A program made the position numbers and the translations under genes. This document shows, piece after piece, positions 1-8,349 of a DNA stretch of 56,936 bases. This stretch comes from Bacteroidia bacterium (GTDB lineage: Bacteria; Bacteroidota; Bacteroidia; 2-12-FULL-35-15): the NCBI GenBank assembly GCA_016786925.1, contig JAEUTU010000110.1:1-56936 (forward strand), in the 5' to 3' direction. Under the pieces are notes generated by a model that made no database searches, was not told the origin of the DNA, and saw only the letters and a program-made list of their open reading frames with translations. Within the stretch, counting starts at the first letter, position 1, and each line of letters starts with the position of its first letter.

Positions 1-762
1 AAACCAATGCTTAAAGAATACGAACGTATAGCTGTACCCACAAGAGATACCGAACGTTAAAGATGATGCGTTGGAAAATTGCACTTCAGGATTAAAGTTT
101 TTGTACATCGTATCCGGATAAATGATCGAATCGGCATCAATACCATATACAAAAGAATAGGTCCCAAGTAATAAGGAGCCGGCACTTTTTCTTTGTCGTT
201 GTGTCAGACTATAAGGTGCGGCACTGGAAAATTTCCGGTGATTAAAAACATAAATCAGATTAAATCCACCATTATAGTTGCGGATATCTCCTCTTCTGAT
301 ATAGTCATAGATGGTATCATTCGGAACTTTGTATTGAGTGGTTGTGTGAAAACCCTGATTGTATCTATAAAAGACATCATAAATAAATTTGCGGGTATTC
401 GCACTAGATGCTATTGCAAATTGTGTTGATTTACCAAATTTAGAGTCATCTCTATTTAATCCGGGAGGATTGTATTGAAATTCAAATCCAATTCCTTTGA
501 AGTTTAAGCCCAATCCCATATTAATATTGGTATTGATACTATACTCAATGGCACTTCCGGTAAGTTTATTCTTAACACTAAATTTATTGGTACGAACAAC
601 TGCTATTAACTTCGCATTTAAAAGATCTTTATAATTCTCTATATAATTGGTATCGATCTTCTGATAAATATTCGTTGAATCTCTTCCTCTGAAAAAATGA
701 TCGGTTGATGCATAACATGCACATGAAAAAACAAAAAAGAGGAAAAAAAGTCTTAATGACAT
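1..762 (-). CDS. DUF4421 family protein (partial, 3' end beyond window)
   Basis: Open for 254 codons from an ATG at 762 to the window edge, so the C-terminus is missing. The protein starts with a hydrophobic signal sequence (MSLRLFFLFFVFSCACYA, with a possible lipobox cysteine), followed by beta-strand-rich sequence and the stretch PYSLTQRQRKSAGSLLLG near residues 185-205. This resembles the DUF4421 family of Bacteroidota, whose function is unknown. The start overlaps the stop of the upstream oxidoreductase gene by one base (TAATG), which argues for the start and for translational coupling. An outer-membrane or periplasmic location is inferred from the signal peptide and aromatic-rich strands. 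The family call is from memory of the motif and not from a search. Confidence 0.72.
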   Translation of the reverse strand, partial: MSLRLFFLFFVFSCACYASTDHFFRGRDSTNIYQKIDTNYIENYKDLLNAKLIAVVRTNKFSVKNKLTGSAIEYSINTNINMGLGLNFKGIGFEFQYNPPGLNRDDSKFGKSTQFAIASSANTRKFIYDVFYRYNQGFHTTTQYKVPNDTIYDYIRRGDIRNYNGGFNLIYVFNHRKFSSAAPYSLTQRQRKSAGSLLLGTYSFVYGIDADSIIYPDTMYKNFNPEVQFSNASSLTFGISCGYSYTFVFFKHWF

Positions 763-1424
763 TAGAATGTAATAGGCTTAATAGTATTCAGGTTACTTAA
801 ATAATTTTCATATTGCTCTAGTATAACTTTCCTTTCTTCATCTGTTAGTCTAGCAACAGCATATGCGATAAAAGGAGGAATTACATCCATACCTGTAAAG
901 TAGAGCATCCCATGATTGATGTGAAACAATACTTTATCGATATTTCCATTTCTACCACCTTCTAAATAAGTTGCCTCCGGTCCACCTGTTGTAATACACA
1001 GCATGCCTTTTTTCCCTTTGAACACTCCAGTATCATAAACTCCTTTCCCTCCTCCATAAGCAAATCCCATGGCAAATACTCTGTCCACCCATCCTTTTAA
1101 AATAGCCGGAACAGAAAACCACCAAAGTGGAAAATTAAAAATGATCAGGTCGGCCCAAAGGAGTTTCTCCATTTCAGCAGTTATATCCTCTGAAAAAAGC
1201 ATATCCTTACTGGCATTTGTTTGCTCTGCCTGATATTTAAGATAATCCGGATTACTTAATTCTTTAAAATCAGAAGCATCAGAAACTGCTTTAAAGTTCA
1301 TCTTATACAGATCTGAAACCTTTACTTCGTATCCCTTTGATTTGAAATGATCAAGGGCTTTGTTTTTTAAAGCCGAATTAAAAGATGCCGGCTCGTGATG
1401 TGCATGTACGATCAAAACGTTCAT
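762..1424 (-). CDS. NAD(P)H-dependent oxidoreductase, NQO1/KefF flavodoxin-like fold
   Basis: A 220-residue cytoplasmic flavoprotein of the NAD(P)H quinone dehydrogenase / modulator-of-drug-activity family. Members usually carry out two-electron reduction of quinones using FMN or FAD. The N-terminal MNVLIVHAHHEPASFN is the flavodoxin-like phosphate-binding strand and loop. FNFPLWWFSVPAILKGWVDR (about residues 96-115) and ITTGGPEATY (about 145-154) are family signatures. It sits in a minus-strand operon downstream of a TonB-C protein, and its stop overlaps the next start by one base. The exact substrate cannot be told. Length is normal for the family. Confidence 0.88.
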   Translation of the reverse strand: MNVLIVHAHHEPASFNSALKNKALDHFKSKGYEVKVSDLYKMNFKAVSDASDFKELSNPDYLKYQAEQTNASKDMLFSEDITAEMEKLLWADLIIFNFPLWWFSVPAILKGWVDRVFAMGFAYGGGKGVYDTGVFKGKKGMLCITTGGPEATYLEGGRNGNIDKVLFHINHGMLYFTGMDVIPPFIAYAVARLTDEERKVILEQYENYLSNLNTIKPITF

Positions 1425-1425
1425 C

Positions 1426-1794
1426 TTAATGAGCTTTTATTGGAAAGGTATACATTGTATTCATCTTTACAGGGATCCCATTCTGTACTCCGGGAGAGAA
1501 CTTGAGTGTAGAAATAATCCTTTTGATTTCTTCATCTACACCATAACCAACACCACTAATTACTAATATATTGGTTGTGGTACTATCCGTTTTTACATCA
1601 AAGCTCAAGGTTACTTCCCCTTCCACATTCTTTTGCTTGGCCTCTTCCGTGAACTTTAAATTATAATACATATACGTGTACAATTCATTATCACCCTTTG
1701 GGTAAGATGGTTCTGCATTGGTGAGCACTTTACTATTTTGCTGTGCCATTGAAAAAGCAGGAATGATGAACAATAAAACGAAAATATATTTCAT
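1426..1794 (-). CDS. TonB C-terminal domain periplasmic protein
   Basis: Chosen start is the ATG at 1794, giving 122 residues that begin with a clean signal peptide (MKYIFVLLFIIPAFSMAQ). The reading frame is open for 16 more codons upstream, but that would overlap the end of the TPR gene and put charged residues before the signal peptide. After the signal, residues about 40-120 match a TonB C-terminal fold: a GEVTLSFDVKTD strand, then VDEEIKRIISTLKFSPG and PVKMNTMYTFPI. There is no N-terminal transmembrane anchor or proline-rich spanner, so this is a stand-alone secreted TonB-C module, as often seen in Bacteroidota. It lies 7 bp after the TPR gene and 1 bp before the oxidoreductase gene, in the same operon. 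Confidence 0.8.
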   Translation of the reverse strand: MKYIFVLLFIIPAFSMAQQNSKVLTNAEPSYPKGDNELYTYMYYNLKFTEEAKQKNVEGEVTLSFDVKTDSTTTNILVISGVGYGVDEEIKRIISTLKFSPGVQNGIPVKMNTMYTFPIKAH

Positions 1795-1801
1795 GTTATT
1801 T

Positions 1802-3694
1802 CTATTTACAATTAAACAATCGCTTGCTGATGGCGGCACCATCTCCTAATTTTTCAGCTTTCAGATAATAGATGCAAGCCTGATCTTTTTTACCAAGATA
1901 AGCCAATAAATCGGCATACGCCATAATTGCTTTTAAATATTTGGGATCTAACTCAACAGCCGATTTGAAATCAGCCAAAGCTAATTCATGTTTTTTCCCT
2001 TCCAAATAAAGTCCACCTCTGTTATAGTAGGGCATTGCATAAGTAGGAAACAAAGCAGTACACCGGTCATAATCAGCGATCGCCCCTTCCCTATCACCTA
2101 AAAAGGTTTTAGCAACAGCAAGAGACACGATAGCTTCTTTAAATGCCGGATTTAATTGAATTGCTTTATTATAATCCTCGATAGCTCCTTCATAATCCAA
2201 CAAGCCTCGCTTCGCCTTTCCTCTATTGTAATATACATGTGAAGAATCAGGGATCATCTTAATGGCCTCAGTATATTTTTCAATTGCACCCTTTAAATTG
2301 CCTTTTTGCTCAAATTGCAATCCTTCGTATTCCAGATCGATCCCTTTAAATATTTTTGTTTCAGTAAGTGCTTTACAGTTTTCTTTAATATAAAAAAATG
2401 CCTCCATAGATCTTCTGTTCATTGCCTCCTGCATATCACTGCAAGCGCCTGCCTTATCACCTAGGGAGTCCTTCAGAACACCTCTGTAATAAAAGTTAAA
2501 GGATGAATCGGGTTGTACTTTAATACATTCCGAAATATCATCTATCGCTTCTTTGTATCTCTTCATGTAAACATAAATATCTGCCCTTTTCTTGATAAGA
2601 GACACATTCCCGGGTTTAAGCATTAATGCTTTATTAATGTCAGACAAAGCACCAACATGATCATTTTTCGAAAATCGGGCAATGGATCGTTGTATATAAG
2701 GTTCGACCTCCTTGGGCTGTAGATCGATCGCCTTACTATAATCCATCAATGCTTGTTCATACTTTAGCAAATAGTCGTATGCATTACCACGAAGAATATA
2801 TGCTTCGTAATAGGAAGAATTCAGTTCGATCGCTTTATTACAATCATCCACAACCGACAAATAATTAGGGAGATCATATTCTGCACGTGCTCTTGCATAA
2901 TATAATTCAGGATCATTTGGGTCAAGTTTTATTCCTTTTCTACAATCTTCAATGGCTCCTATATCATCTCCCATGTCATCTTTTAAGAAGCTTCTGTTGA
3001 GGTACGCTTTCGAGTCGTTTGGATTTAAAGACAAACCTTTATCAAAATCGGCTAAGGCAAGATCATATTCACGCAGTTCTTTGTATTCAGTCGCTCTATT
3101 AAAATATGCTTCAGGGGCATCGGGAACAAGGCTTATCAATTTTGTAAGCACATCTATTGCCGCCTTTTTTTCTCCCATAGCACTTAATGATACCGACTTA
3201 TTAATATACGCTCTGACATATTTAGGGCTGAGACTTATTGCCTTTTCATAATCTTTAAGTGCTTCCACATGTTTGTTTTGCAAACTATAGGTATAACCTC
3301 TATTATTATATGCTTCAGGGACACCGGGCGATAGTTCAATTGCTTTATTCAAATCGGATAAAGCACTTTTATAATCACTATTAGCACTATGAATGGCAGC
3401 TCTGTTGATGAAAGCTGCTGTGTATTTCGGATTTATCTCAACAACGGTAGAATAATCTTGCAAGGCTTCTTCTATTTTACCTGTTGATGCATACACAATT
3501 GCTCTGTTATAATATGCATCGGCATTCTTAGCGTCCTTTTTTATGCACTTATCAAATTTACTTAATGCTTCTTCATATTGCTTTTTGATAGTCAACTCTA
3601 TCCCCTGCTGCAAAAGCTCTTCAACAGACTGCCCAAAGCTCTTACAAGCAAATGTAGATACAAATATTAAAAACAATAAGAGGTATTTCCGCAT
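1802..3694 (-). CDS. Tetratricopeptide repeat protein, exported
   Basis: A 630-residue protein made almost wholly of tandem 34-residue TPR units with the usual AY.NRG....G.Y..AL.DY.KAIEL.P pattern, roughly 15 copies from residue 25 to the end. The N-terminus (MRKYLLLFLIFVSTFACKS) is a signal peptide with a plausible lipobox cysteine at residue 17, so it is probably periplasmic or a lipoprotein. TPR arrays bind peptides or proteins; no enzymatic motif is visible and the partner is unknown. The start abuts the stop of the M42 peptidase gene at 3695, so the two are co-transcribed and probably translationally coupled. Confidence 0.85.
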   Translation of the reverse strand: MRKYLLLFLIFVSTFACKSFGQSVEELLQQGIELTIKKQYEEALSKFDKCIKKDAKNADAYYNRAIVYASTGKIEEALQDYSTVVEINPKYTAAFINRAAIHSANSDYKSALSDLNKAIELSPGVPEAYNNRGYTYSLQNKHVEALKDYEKAISLSPKYVRAYINKSVSLSAMGEKKAAIDVLTKLISLVPDAPEAYFNRATEYKELREYDLALADFDKGLSLNPNDSKAYLNRSFLKDDMGDDIGAIEDCRKGIKLDPNDPELYYARARAEYDLPNYLSVVDDCNKAIELNSSYYEAYILRGNAYDYLLKYEQALMDYSKAIDLQPKEVEPYIQRSIARFSKNDHVGALSDINKALMLKPGNVSLIKKRADIYVYMKRYKEAIDDISECIKVQPDSSFNFYYRGVLKDSLGDKAGACSDMQEAMNRRSMEAFFYIKENCKALTETKIFKGIDLEYEGLQFEQKGNLKGAIEKYTEAIKMIPDSSHVYYNRGKAKRGLLDYEGAIEDYNKAIQLNPAFKEAIVSLAVAKTFLGDREGAIADYDRCTALFPTYAMPYYNRGGLYLEGKKHELALADFKSAVELDPKYLKAIMAYADLLAYLGKKDQACIYYLKAEKLGDGAAISKRLFNCK

Positions 3695-4708
3695 CTATTT
3701 GAATGAATATTTGATGTATGACAAACAAAGATCGATCGTAGCTTCAATTCCTTTTTTATGAGTTCGTTCTACTCCATGTGAGGCTGCTACACCCGGACCG
3801 ATAAGTGCAACTCTAAAGTTTTTACCAGCACGTAAAGCAGCAGAACCGTCTGAACCATAATGCGGATAAACATCCAGTTTGTAAGGAATCTTATTCTTAT
3901 CAGCTAATTCAACTAACTTTTTTCTAAAATTAAAATCATAAGGACCGGAAGAATCTTTTACACAAATGGAGCAACTCACTTCATTTCCTTCACAAGCATC
4001 ACCCAACACCCCCATATCTATTACCAATAGTTCTTGAATCGAATCGGCATAGCCAACTGTTCCGCCATGTCCTACTTCTTCATAGTTAGAAAAAAATAAT
4101 TCCACCGGCACTTCCTGTTTTTTTTCTTTTAATCTTCTTGCTAACTCAAATAAAACATAACATCCCGCTTTATTATCCATGAAACGGGATTTAATGAAGC
4201 CATTGTCATATTCTCTATAACGGGGTTCGAAGCAGATAAAATCACCTGTATTGATACCTAGTTTCTCCACATCTTTCTTGGAATATACTTCTTCATCTAA
4301 TCGGATATGCATGGTATCATAGTTTCGCTTCATCTCCTCCCGAACATTATTAGCATGTGATGAGGGATTGTTCAGCAATAGTGTTCCCGTATATACTTTC
4401 CCCTTCATGGTAATAACTTTCACATATTCACCTTCCGCACTCATTAACTGAAGACCACCCAAATTGGAAAATGCAAGTGTTCCATTGCTTTTGACACCAG
4501 AAACAATCGCCCCCAAGGTATCAACATGAGCTGCGATAGCAAGTGTAGGATTTTTACCCAATGCACATTTCACGGCACCTTTATTTGTAAACTCAGGCTT
4601 GTAGCCATAGCTTTTTAATAGATTGAAGATATAATTACAAGCATTCTCGGTATATCCGGTTGGGGAGTCGATCTCTACTAATTTTTGTAAGGAAGTATAT
4701 GATTTCAT
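3695..4708 (-). CDS. M42 family metallopeptidase (glutamyl aminopeptidase/endoglucanase family)
   Basis: A 337-residue cytoplasmic aminopeptidase of clan MH, family M42, which removes N-terminal residues from peptides using two metal ions. Visible ligands in order are His61 and Asp63 (AAHVDTLG), the bridging Asp178 (FMDNKAG), the catalytic Glu210/Glu211 (NYEEVGHGG), Asp231 (VIDMG) and His317 (HGVERTH). Length is typical. It is the first gene of a five-gene operon (M42, TPR, TonB-C, oxidoreductase, DUF4421) and has a good TAnnTTTG promoter about 20 bp upstream, inside the gap after recO. Confidence 0.9.
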   Translation of the reverse strand: MKSYTSLQKLVEIDSPTGYTENACNYIFNLLKSYGYKPEFTNKGAVKCALGKNPTLAIAAHVDTLGAIVSGVKSNGTLAFSNLGGLQLMSAEGEYVKVITMKGKVYTGTLLLNNPSSHANNVREEMKRNYDTMHIRLDEEVYSKKDVEKLGINTGDFICFEPRYREYDNGFIKSRFMDNKAGCYVLFELARRLKEKKQEVPVELFFSNYEEVGHGGTVGYADSIQELLVIDMGVLGDACEGNEVSCSICVKDSSGPYDFNFRKKLVELADKNKIPYKLDVYPHYGSDGSAALRAGKNFRVALIGPGVAASHGVERTHKKGIEATIDLCLSYIKYSFK

Positions 4709-4726
4709 ATGGGTTTATTATTTATT

Positions 4727-4758
4727 CAAATGTAAGATAAAAACAGCGATCAGCTCAA
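4727..4758 (-). promoter_or_regulatory. Bacteroidota-type promoter for the M42 peptidase operon
   Basis: On the minus strand, TTG (4758-4756), 21 bases, then TACATTTG (4734-4727) matches the TTG-N(about 20)-TAnnTTTG form described for the primary sigma factor in Bacteroides and Flavobacterium. Transcription would start near 4720, giving a leader of roughly 12-15 nt before the ATG at 4708. The upstream element lies in the last codons of recO. Seen by motif only. Confidence 0.6.
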
Positions 4759-5475
4759 CACCTCTTCCAATACTTCTACTGATTTAATTTCGCCAAATCC
4801 ATTTATATGCAACTGATAGAAAAGAATCAAGGATTGCAATAACTGTTTTCGCTCTGCTCTATTGATCGCAAGTGCATGTATCGACTCATAGCTCGACTTA
4901 ATGAACTGATCTATTAACAGACTTTTTGAAGCAGATAAGTAAAAGGAATGTTTGGGGATATAATTTACAAAGCGGCCATCCTGAAGATCAAAAATACTGG
5001 AATCAGGACTATATTCTCCTTGCGGATAAAATCCAAGGTAACGGGTAAGCTGTAGGATAAAGAACACATGAAAGTTGGAGCAGTTTTCTGTTTTAAGATC
5101 TAATATCATTAACGAACTAACAATAAAATCAAACATATCCTCATCCTGATGCTCCTCTTTCAGTGCTTTGTAAAGCACTTCATTAAGCAACATTGCAATC
5201 GAACTTTTAACAAAGTTGTAAGGGATCTCATGAAAAGGATTCGCAACTGTTATCTCTGAAAGCCGGTGTAGATTACTCCGCTCATTGTTTGTAAAAATAA
5301 GATCAACAATAGTTAGAGGTTGAAAAAGGTTGGCTTTGTTTTTCGATTTTTTACTTCTGACCCCACTTACGATAAACGATCTTAACCCGTAATTACGGGT
5401 ATAGATCTTTACGATCAAACTCGACTCTGAATAATTAGTTGAATGTAGAACGATTCCGGTTGTTTTGCATAACAT
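4750..5475 (-). CDS. recO: DNA repair protein RecO
   Basis: A 241-residue protein with the RecO layout. The N-terminal OB-fold begins MLCKTTGIVLHSTNYSESSLIVKIYTR with the characteristic RSFIVSGVRSKKSK basic segment, and the C-terminal helical domain follows. RecO works with RecF and RecR to load RecA onto SSB-coated gapped DNA and to anneal strands. The C-terminal zinc-finger cysteines found in some RecO proteins are not evident, as is common in Bacteroidota. The gene lies 15 bp downstream of porZ, an arrangement I recall as frequent in Bacteroidota, and it supports both assignments. Confidence 0.9.
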   Translation of the reverse strand: MLCKTTGIVLHSTNYSESSLIVKIYTRNYGLRSFIVSGVRSKKSKNKANLFQPLTIVDLIFTNNERSNLHRLSEITVANPFHEIPYNFVKSSIAMLLNEVLYKALKEEHQDEDMFDFIVSSLMILDLKTENCSNFHVFFILQLTRYLGFYPQGEYSPDSSIFDLQDGRFVNYIPKHSFYLSASKSLLIDQFIKSSYESIHALAINRAERKQLLQSLILFYQLHINGFGEIKSVEVLEEVLS

Positions 5476-5490
5476 AGACAGTAGGAAATG

Positions 5491-7815
5491 TTAATTAACA
5501 ACCAATATTTTGGTAACCATTTTTTGAGATCCGTCTTCGTTGGTTCCAAATACCATGTATACACCGCTACTCACTTTCGTTCCTTCAAAATTCTTTCCAT
5601 ACCATAAAGCTTGTCCACCCTCCGATTTCATTTCATAAACAAGAGTTCCACTTATATCAGTGATCTTGATTGTTGAGTTGTTTACAAGGCCTTTTATTGC
5701 AATTGGCCCTTCGTATCCCGGACGTACAGGATTTGGGAAAGCATACACATCCGTAAATGTTTCAAACGATTCAGTGGCAGTTCCTCTAAAAGAAAGGATC
5801 CCTTTGGAGGTACCAAAATAAACTTCCCCTGTAGCATCATTTATAACGATCTTACGGACATTGTTGCTATAAAGCGGACTATTGCTTTCATCAAAATGAT
5901 AGATCTGTTGTGTTCCATCAGCAGAAACTAAGAACACACCCGAGTTGGCTGTAGCTATCCATTTTCTGTTAGCTGCATCAACAGCTATATCCTGAATGGA
6001 TTCTGTTTCTAATAATATTTGAACATAACCATCTTGCTCAATTAAGATCTGTTGTGCATCAAAATTCTGAGTAGAGAAAACATTTTCAGGAGAATAAAAA
6101 ACAGCGATACCTTTATCTGTTCCTACCCAAATTTCACCATCCAGATCTTCTTTCAAGCAAAACACAGTTGAACTAGGCAAACCTCCATTTCCTACTAGCG
6201 TAGAAAGTTTTTTAGTATTTGAACTATTGGGAGAAGATGTTGGTCCACCTTTGTAAACTAAAATCCCACTCGAAGGAAAAGGTAACACAGCCCATTTTTG
6301 TCCATTTTTATCAATAATCAGGTTTGAAATAACAACAGAAGACCCTAACACAGATGAAAAATCATGACTTTGCCATTGTCCATTTGCTTTTTTTACAGAT
6401 AAAATATCGTGTGCCTGATTGTTCGTAAACCAAAAATTATTGCTTTCATCTTGTGCCATCCCTTGTACCCAAATAGGATCAAAGTTTGGAAAACCTAATC
6501 CTTGCAAACTACTATTTGATTCGTTGTAAATGGAAACTGGTGCTCCATTTAAAAACTCAACAGCACCTAACCCCCAGGAAGATGCAAAAAAGTGATTCGA
6601 ATTATTCTTATCGATCATCACATTTACAAGATCATAAACTGTATCGAGGTTAACAATACCAGAATAATCTCCTCTTATATTCGACCAGGTATTATTGCTA
6701 AAAACATAGATACCATCTCTTATGTAGGAATTCCCACTCAAATTACTACCTGGAGCAACAACAAGATTTCCTTCGCGCAATGCCATTCCATTTAAATTGC
6801 CACTAGCCGGTCCATTCGGATAGCGGTAAGAATATCCGGATGACGTAAATGACACCAGACCATATTTGGTATCTGCTATCCATAAATTATTTTGAGCATC
6901 CTTTACGGCCGATTTTGCACGTGTTATATCCGAGAAATAACCAGAAAAATATCCGTTCCCGTTCAAGTTTTGATCATAGGTAGATACAGCACCTTCAAAA
7001 GTGATAACCAGATTACTATTTGTATTCTTGATTGAGTTTACAATATATCCTCCAGGTGTACCAAAATAAGATAATGTAACTCCATCATATTTATAAAGCG
7101 TATCAGCGTATCCGACATTACTTGTTTGCTGCTTAGAATAATTTAAGATCACATTTCCATTGATTGATGCAATAGCATTAAAAACACCAGTTGGTAAGCC
7201 TGGCATTATTGACCAATTCGTAAAATCAGCCAAATTAGCTGCATTCATAGGAGCTTTATAAATTGTTGTAGTTGTAGCAGCATAAAAATTTGTGCCATCA
7301 GATGTAATATCTTTCACATTTACATAAGCGCCATTAAAGCCAATATAATATGTATCCTTGATCTCATTCCGGTCCATGTCCAGTACTACTATTCCAAAAC
7401 CACAGGCCAAATAAGCATATTGATTAATGAAGTAAACATTATTGATCGATTTGTTTCCAACAATATTCTTCCTTTTGATATCGGGAATATTTGTAATAGC
7501 TCCACTGTTATCAATAATATCAAGATTTGAATTCTTGTATATTAGAATAGCTTTATTATTATAAGGATTGAAATTGACGTTATTCACCTCTACATCAGAA
7601 AGCCCATTCACTTTTGACAAGCGTTCCATGGAATTGTCTGATTTCTTATAAATAAAAAAACCACTTTGTGTAGCACAATATACCTTGCCAGCCCCCTCTG
7701 CCACCGAAATTGCGCTTTTGTAAGAAAGATGATCTTCCCAACCTCCTATAGGTACGTTCTGCGCTTTTGTAATGAATGAAATAAATAATAAAAAAGTAAT
7801 AATATAAACTCTCAT
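5491..7815 (-). CDS. porZ: PorZ-like T9SS accessory protein (two beta-propellers plus C-terminal sorting domain)
   Basis: A 774-residue secreted protein. It opens with a signal peptide ending near AQ (residue 19), then NVPIGGWEDHLSYKSAISV, which is the typical mature start of PorZ homologues. Repeated propeller-like blades with two-component-regulator-propeller signatures (GEIWVGTDKGIAVF, NRKWIATANSGVFLV, GEVYFGTSKGILSF) fill residues 30-680. The last about 85 residues (VYAFPNPVRPG to KMVTKILVVN) form a type A C-terminal sorting domain. In Porphyromonas gingivalis PorZ belongs to the outer-membrane attachment complex that supplies anionic LPS to sortase PorU. Adjacency to recO supports the assignment. 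Confidence 0.85.
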   Translation of the reverse strand: MRVYIITFLLFISFITKAQNVPIGGWEDHLSYKSAISVAEGAGKVYCATQSGFFIYKKSDNSMERLSKVNGLSDVEVNNVNFNPYNNKAILIYKNSNLDIIDNSGAITNIPDIKRKNIVGNKSINNVYFINQYAYLACGFGIVVLDMDRNEIKDTYYIGFNGAYVNVKDITSDGTNFYAATTTTIYKAPMNAANLADFTNWSIMPGLPTGVFNAIASINGNVILNYSKQQTSNVGYADTLYKYDGVTLSYFGTPGGYIVNSIKNTNSNLVITFEGAVSTYDQNLNGNGYFSGYFSDITRAKSAVKDAQNNLWIADTKYGLVSFTSSGYSYRYPNGPASGNLNGMALREGNLVVAPGSNLSGNSYIRDGIYVFSNNTWSNIRGDYSGIVNLDTVYDLVNVMIDKNNSNHFFASSWGLGAVEFLNGAPVSIYNESNSSLQGLGFPNFDPIWVQGMAQDESNNFWFTNNQAHDILSVKKANGQWQSHDFSSVLGSSVVISNLIIDKNGQKWAVLPFPSSGILVYKGGPTSSPNSSNTKKLSTLVGNGGLPSSTVFCLKEDLDGEIWVGTDKGIAVFYSPENVFSTQNFDAQQILIEQDGYVQILLETESIQDIAVDAANRKWIATANSGVFLVSADGTQQIYHFDESNSPLYSNNVRKIVINDATGEVYFGTSKGILSFRGTATESFETFTDVYAFPNPVRPGYEGPIAIKGLVNNSTIKITDISGTLVYEMKSEGGQALWYGKNFEGTKVSSGVYMVFGTNEDGSQKMVTKILVVN

Positions 7816-7904
7816 AATAGGTTCGTTCGTTCCGCTTTTATAAACATAAAAATACTGTTTTTATTGCAATTTGTTCTAAAAAAAACAAGCATTGATTTAA
7901 TAGT

Positions 7905-7912
7905 TATATTTG
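7905..7912 (+). promoter_or_regulatory. -7 element upstream of tRNA-Arg
   Basis: TATATTTG matches the TAnnTTTG consensus exactly and ends 9 bp before the first tRNA base, so transcription would start only a few bases ahead of the mature 5' end. A TTG at the ideal spacing is not clear (candidates lie at 7892 and 7871). It probably also serves the membrane-protein gene that follows the tRNA directly. Confidence 0.55.
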
Positions 7913-7921
7913 CATCCTATT

Positions 7922-7995
7922 GGCTCCGTAGTTCAACTGGATAGAATGACAGATTCCGGTTCTGTTGGTTGGAGGTTCGAATCCTCTCGGGGTCA
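7922..7995 (+). tRNA. tRNA-Arg (anticodon CCG)
   Basis: A 74-nt cloverleaf folds by hand. Acceptor GGCTCCG pairs with CGGGGTC using two wobble pairs. The D-arm is GTTC/GAAT, and the anticodon stem ACAGA/TCTGT encloses loop TTCCGGT with anticodon CCG, which reads CGG. The variable loop has 5 nt, the T-arm is GGAGG-TTCGAAT-CCTCT, and the discriminator is A7995. The CCA tail is not encoded (CAC follows), as is usual in Bacteroidota. A coding sequence starts 3 nt after the discriminator base. Confidence 0.93.
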
Positions 7996-7998
7996 CAC

Positions 7999-8349
7999 AT
8001 GACTGGCAAAATTAGGCATTATGAAAACCTGCATATTCCCCTGTGGTTGTTAAAGGACACCTGCTGGATGATGCAATGGAAGATCATGGGAATAACCATG
8101 ATCATTCCAACAGTGCTTATTGCCATAATTATAGCTATAAAAACATGGCAGGAAAAATCAGATGAATTCTGGATCAATTTGGCTATCTGCATGTGGATCA
8201 CAGCCAATTCTTATTGGATGTTGTGTGAATTCTTTCACCATGAAGAGCTAAAAAATTATGCCGGGATCCCTTTTGTAATGGGCATGATCGCTGTAAGTAT
8301 CTTTTACATAAAACGATTCAGAAACAAACGAAAAAAAGACTTTCTATAA
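7999..8349 (+). CDS. Small membrane protein, unknown function
   Basis: A 116-residue protein with about three hydrophobic helices: IMGITMIIPTVLIAIIIAI (residues about 30-48), WINLAICMWITANSYWML (58-75) and IPFVMGMIAVSIFYI (88-102). It has an aromatic-rich N-terminus (HIPLWLLKDTCWMMQW) and a lysine-rich tail. I recall similar small membrane proteins in Bacteroidota but no function. The frame is also open from an ATG at 7969 inside the tRNA T-arm; that start is rejected because it lies within the tRNA gene. The ATG at 7999 is 3 nt after the tRNA, leaving no room for a ribosome-binding site. The 3' end overlaps the convergent mnmA gene by 6 bp. Confidence 0.72.
   Translation: MTGKIRHYENLHIPLWLLKDTCWMMQWKIMGITMIIPTVLIAIIIAIKTWQEKSDEFWINLAICMWITANSYWMLCEFFHHEELKNYAGIPFVMGMIAVSIFYIKRFRNKRKKDFL

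Noticed and set aside
193..429. Plus-strand 78-residue ORF near the left edge
   Set aside because: It lies antisense within the DUF4421 gene, which is open for 254 codons with a signal peptide and a coupled start; the plus ORF has no leader or family features.
7922..7995. tRNA-Arg as an integration (att) site for a mobile element
   Set aside because: No integrase, no partial tRNA duplicate and ordinary housekeeping genes on both sides.
7969..7998. Longer start of the small membrane protein at an ATG inside the tRNA
   Set aside because: The ten extra residues would be encoded by the T-arm and acceptor stem of tRNA-Arg; the ATG at 7999 gives a sensible N-terminus.
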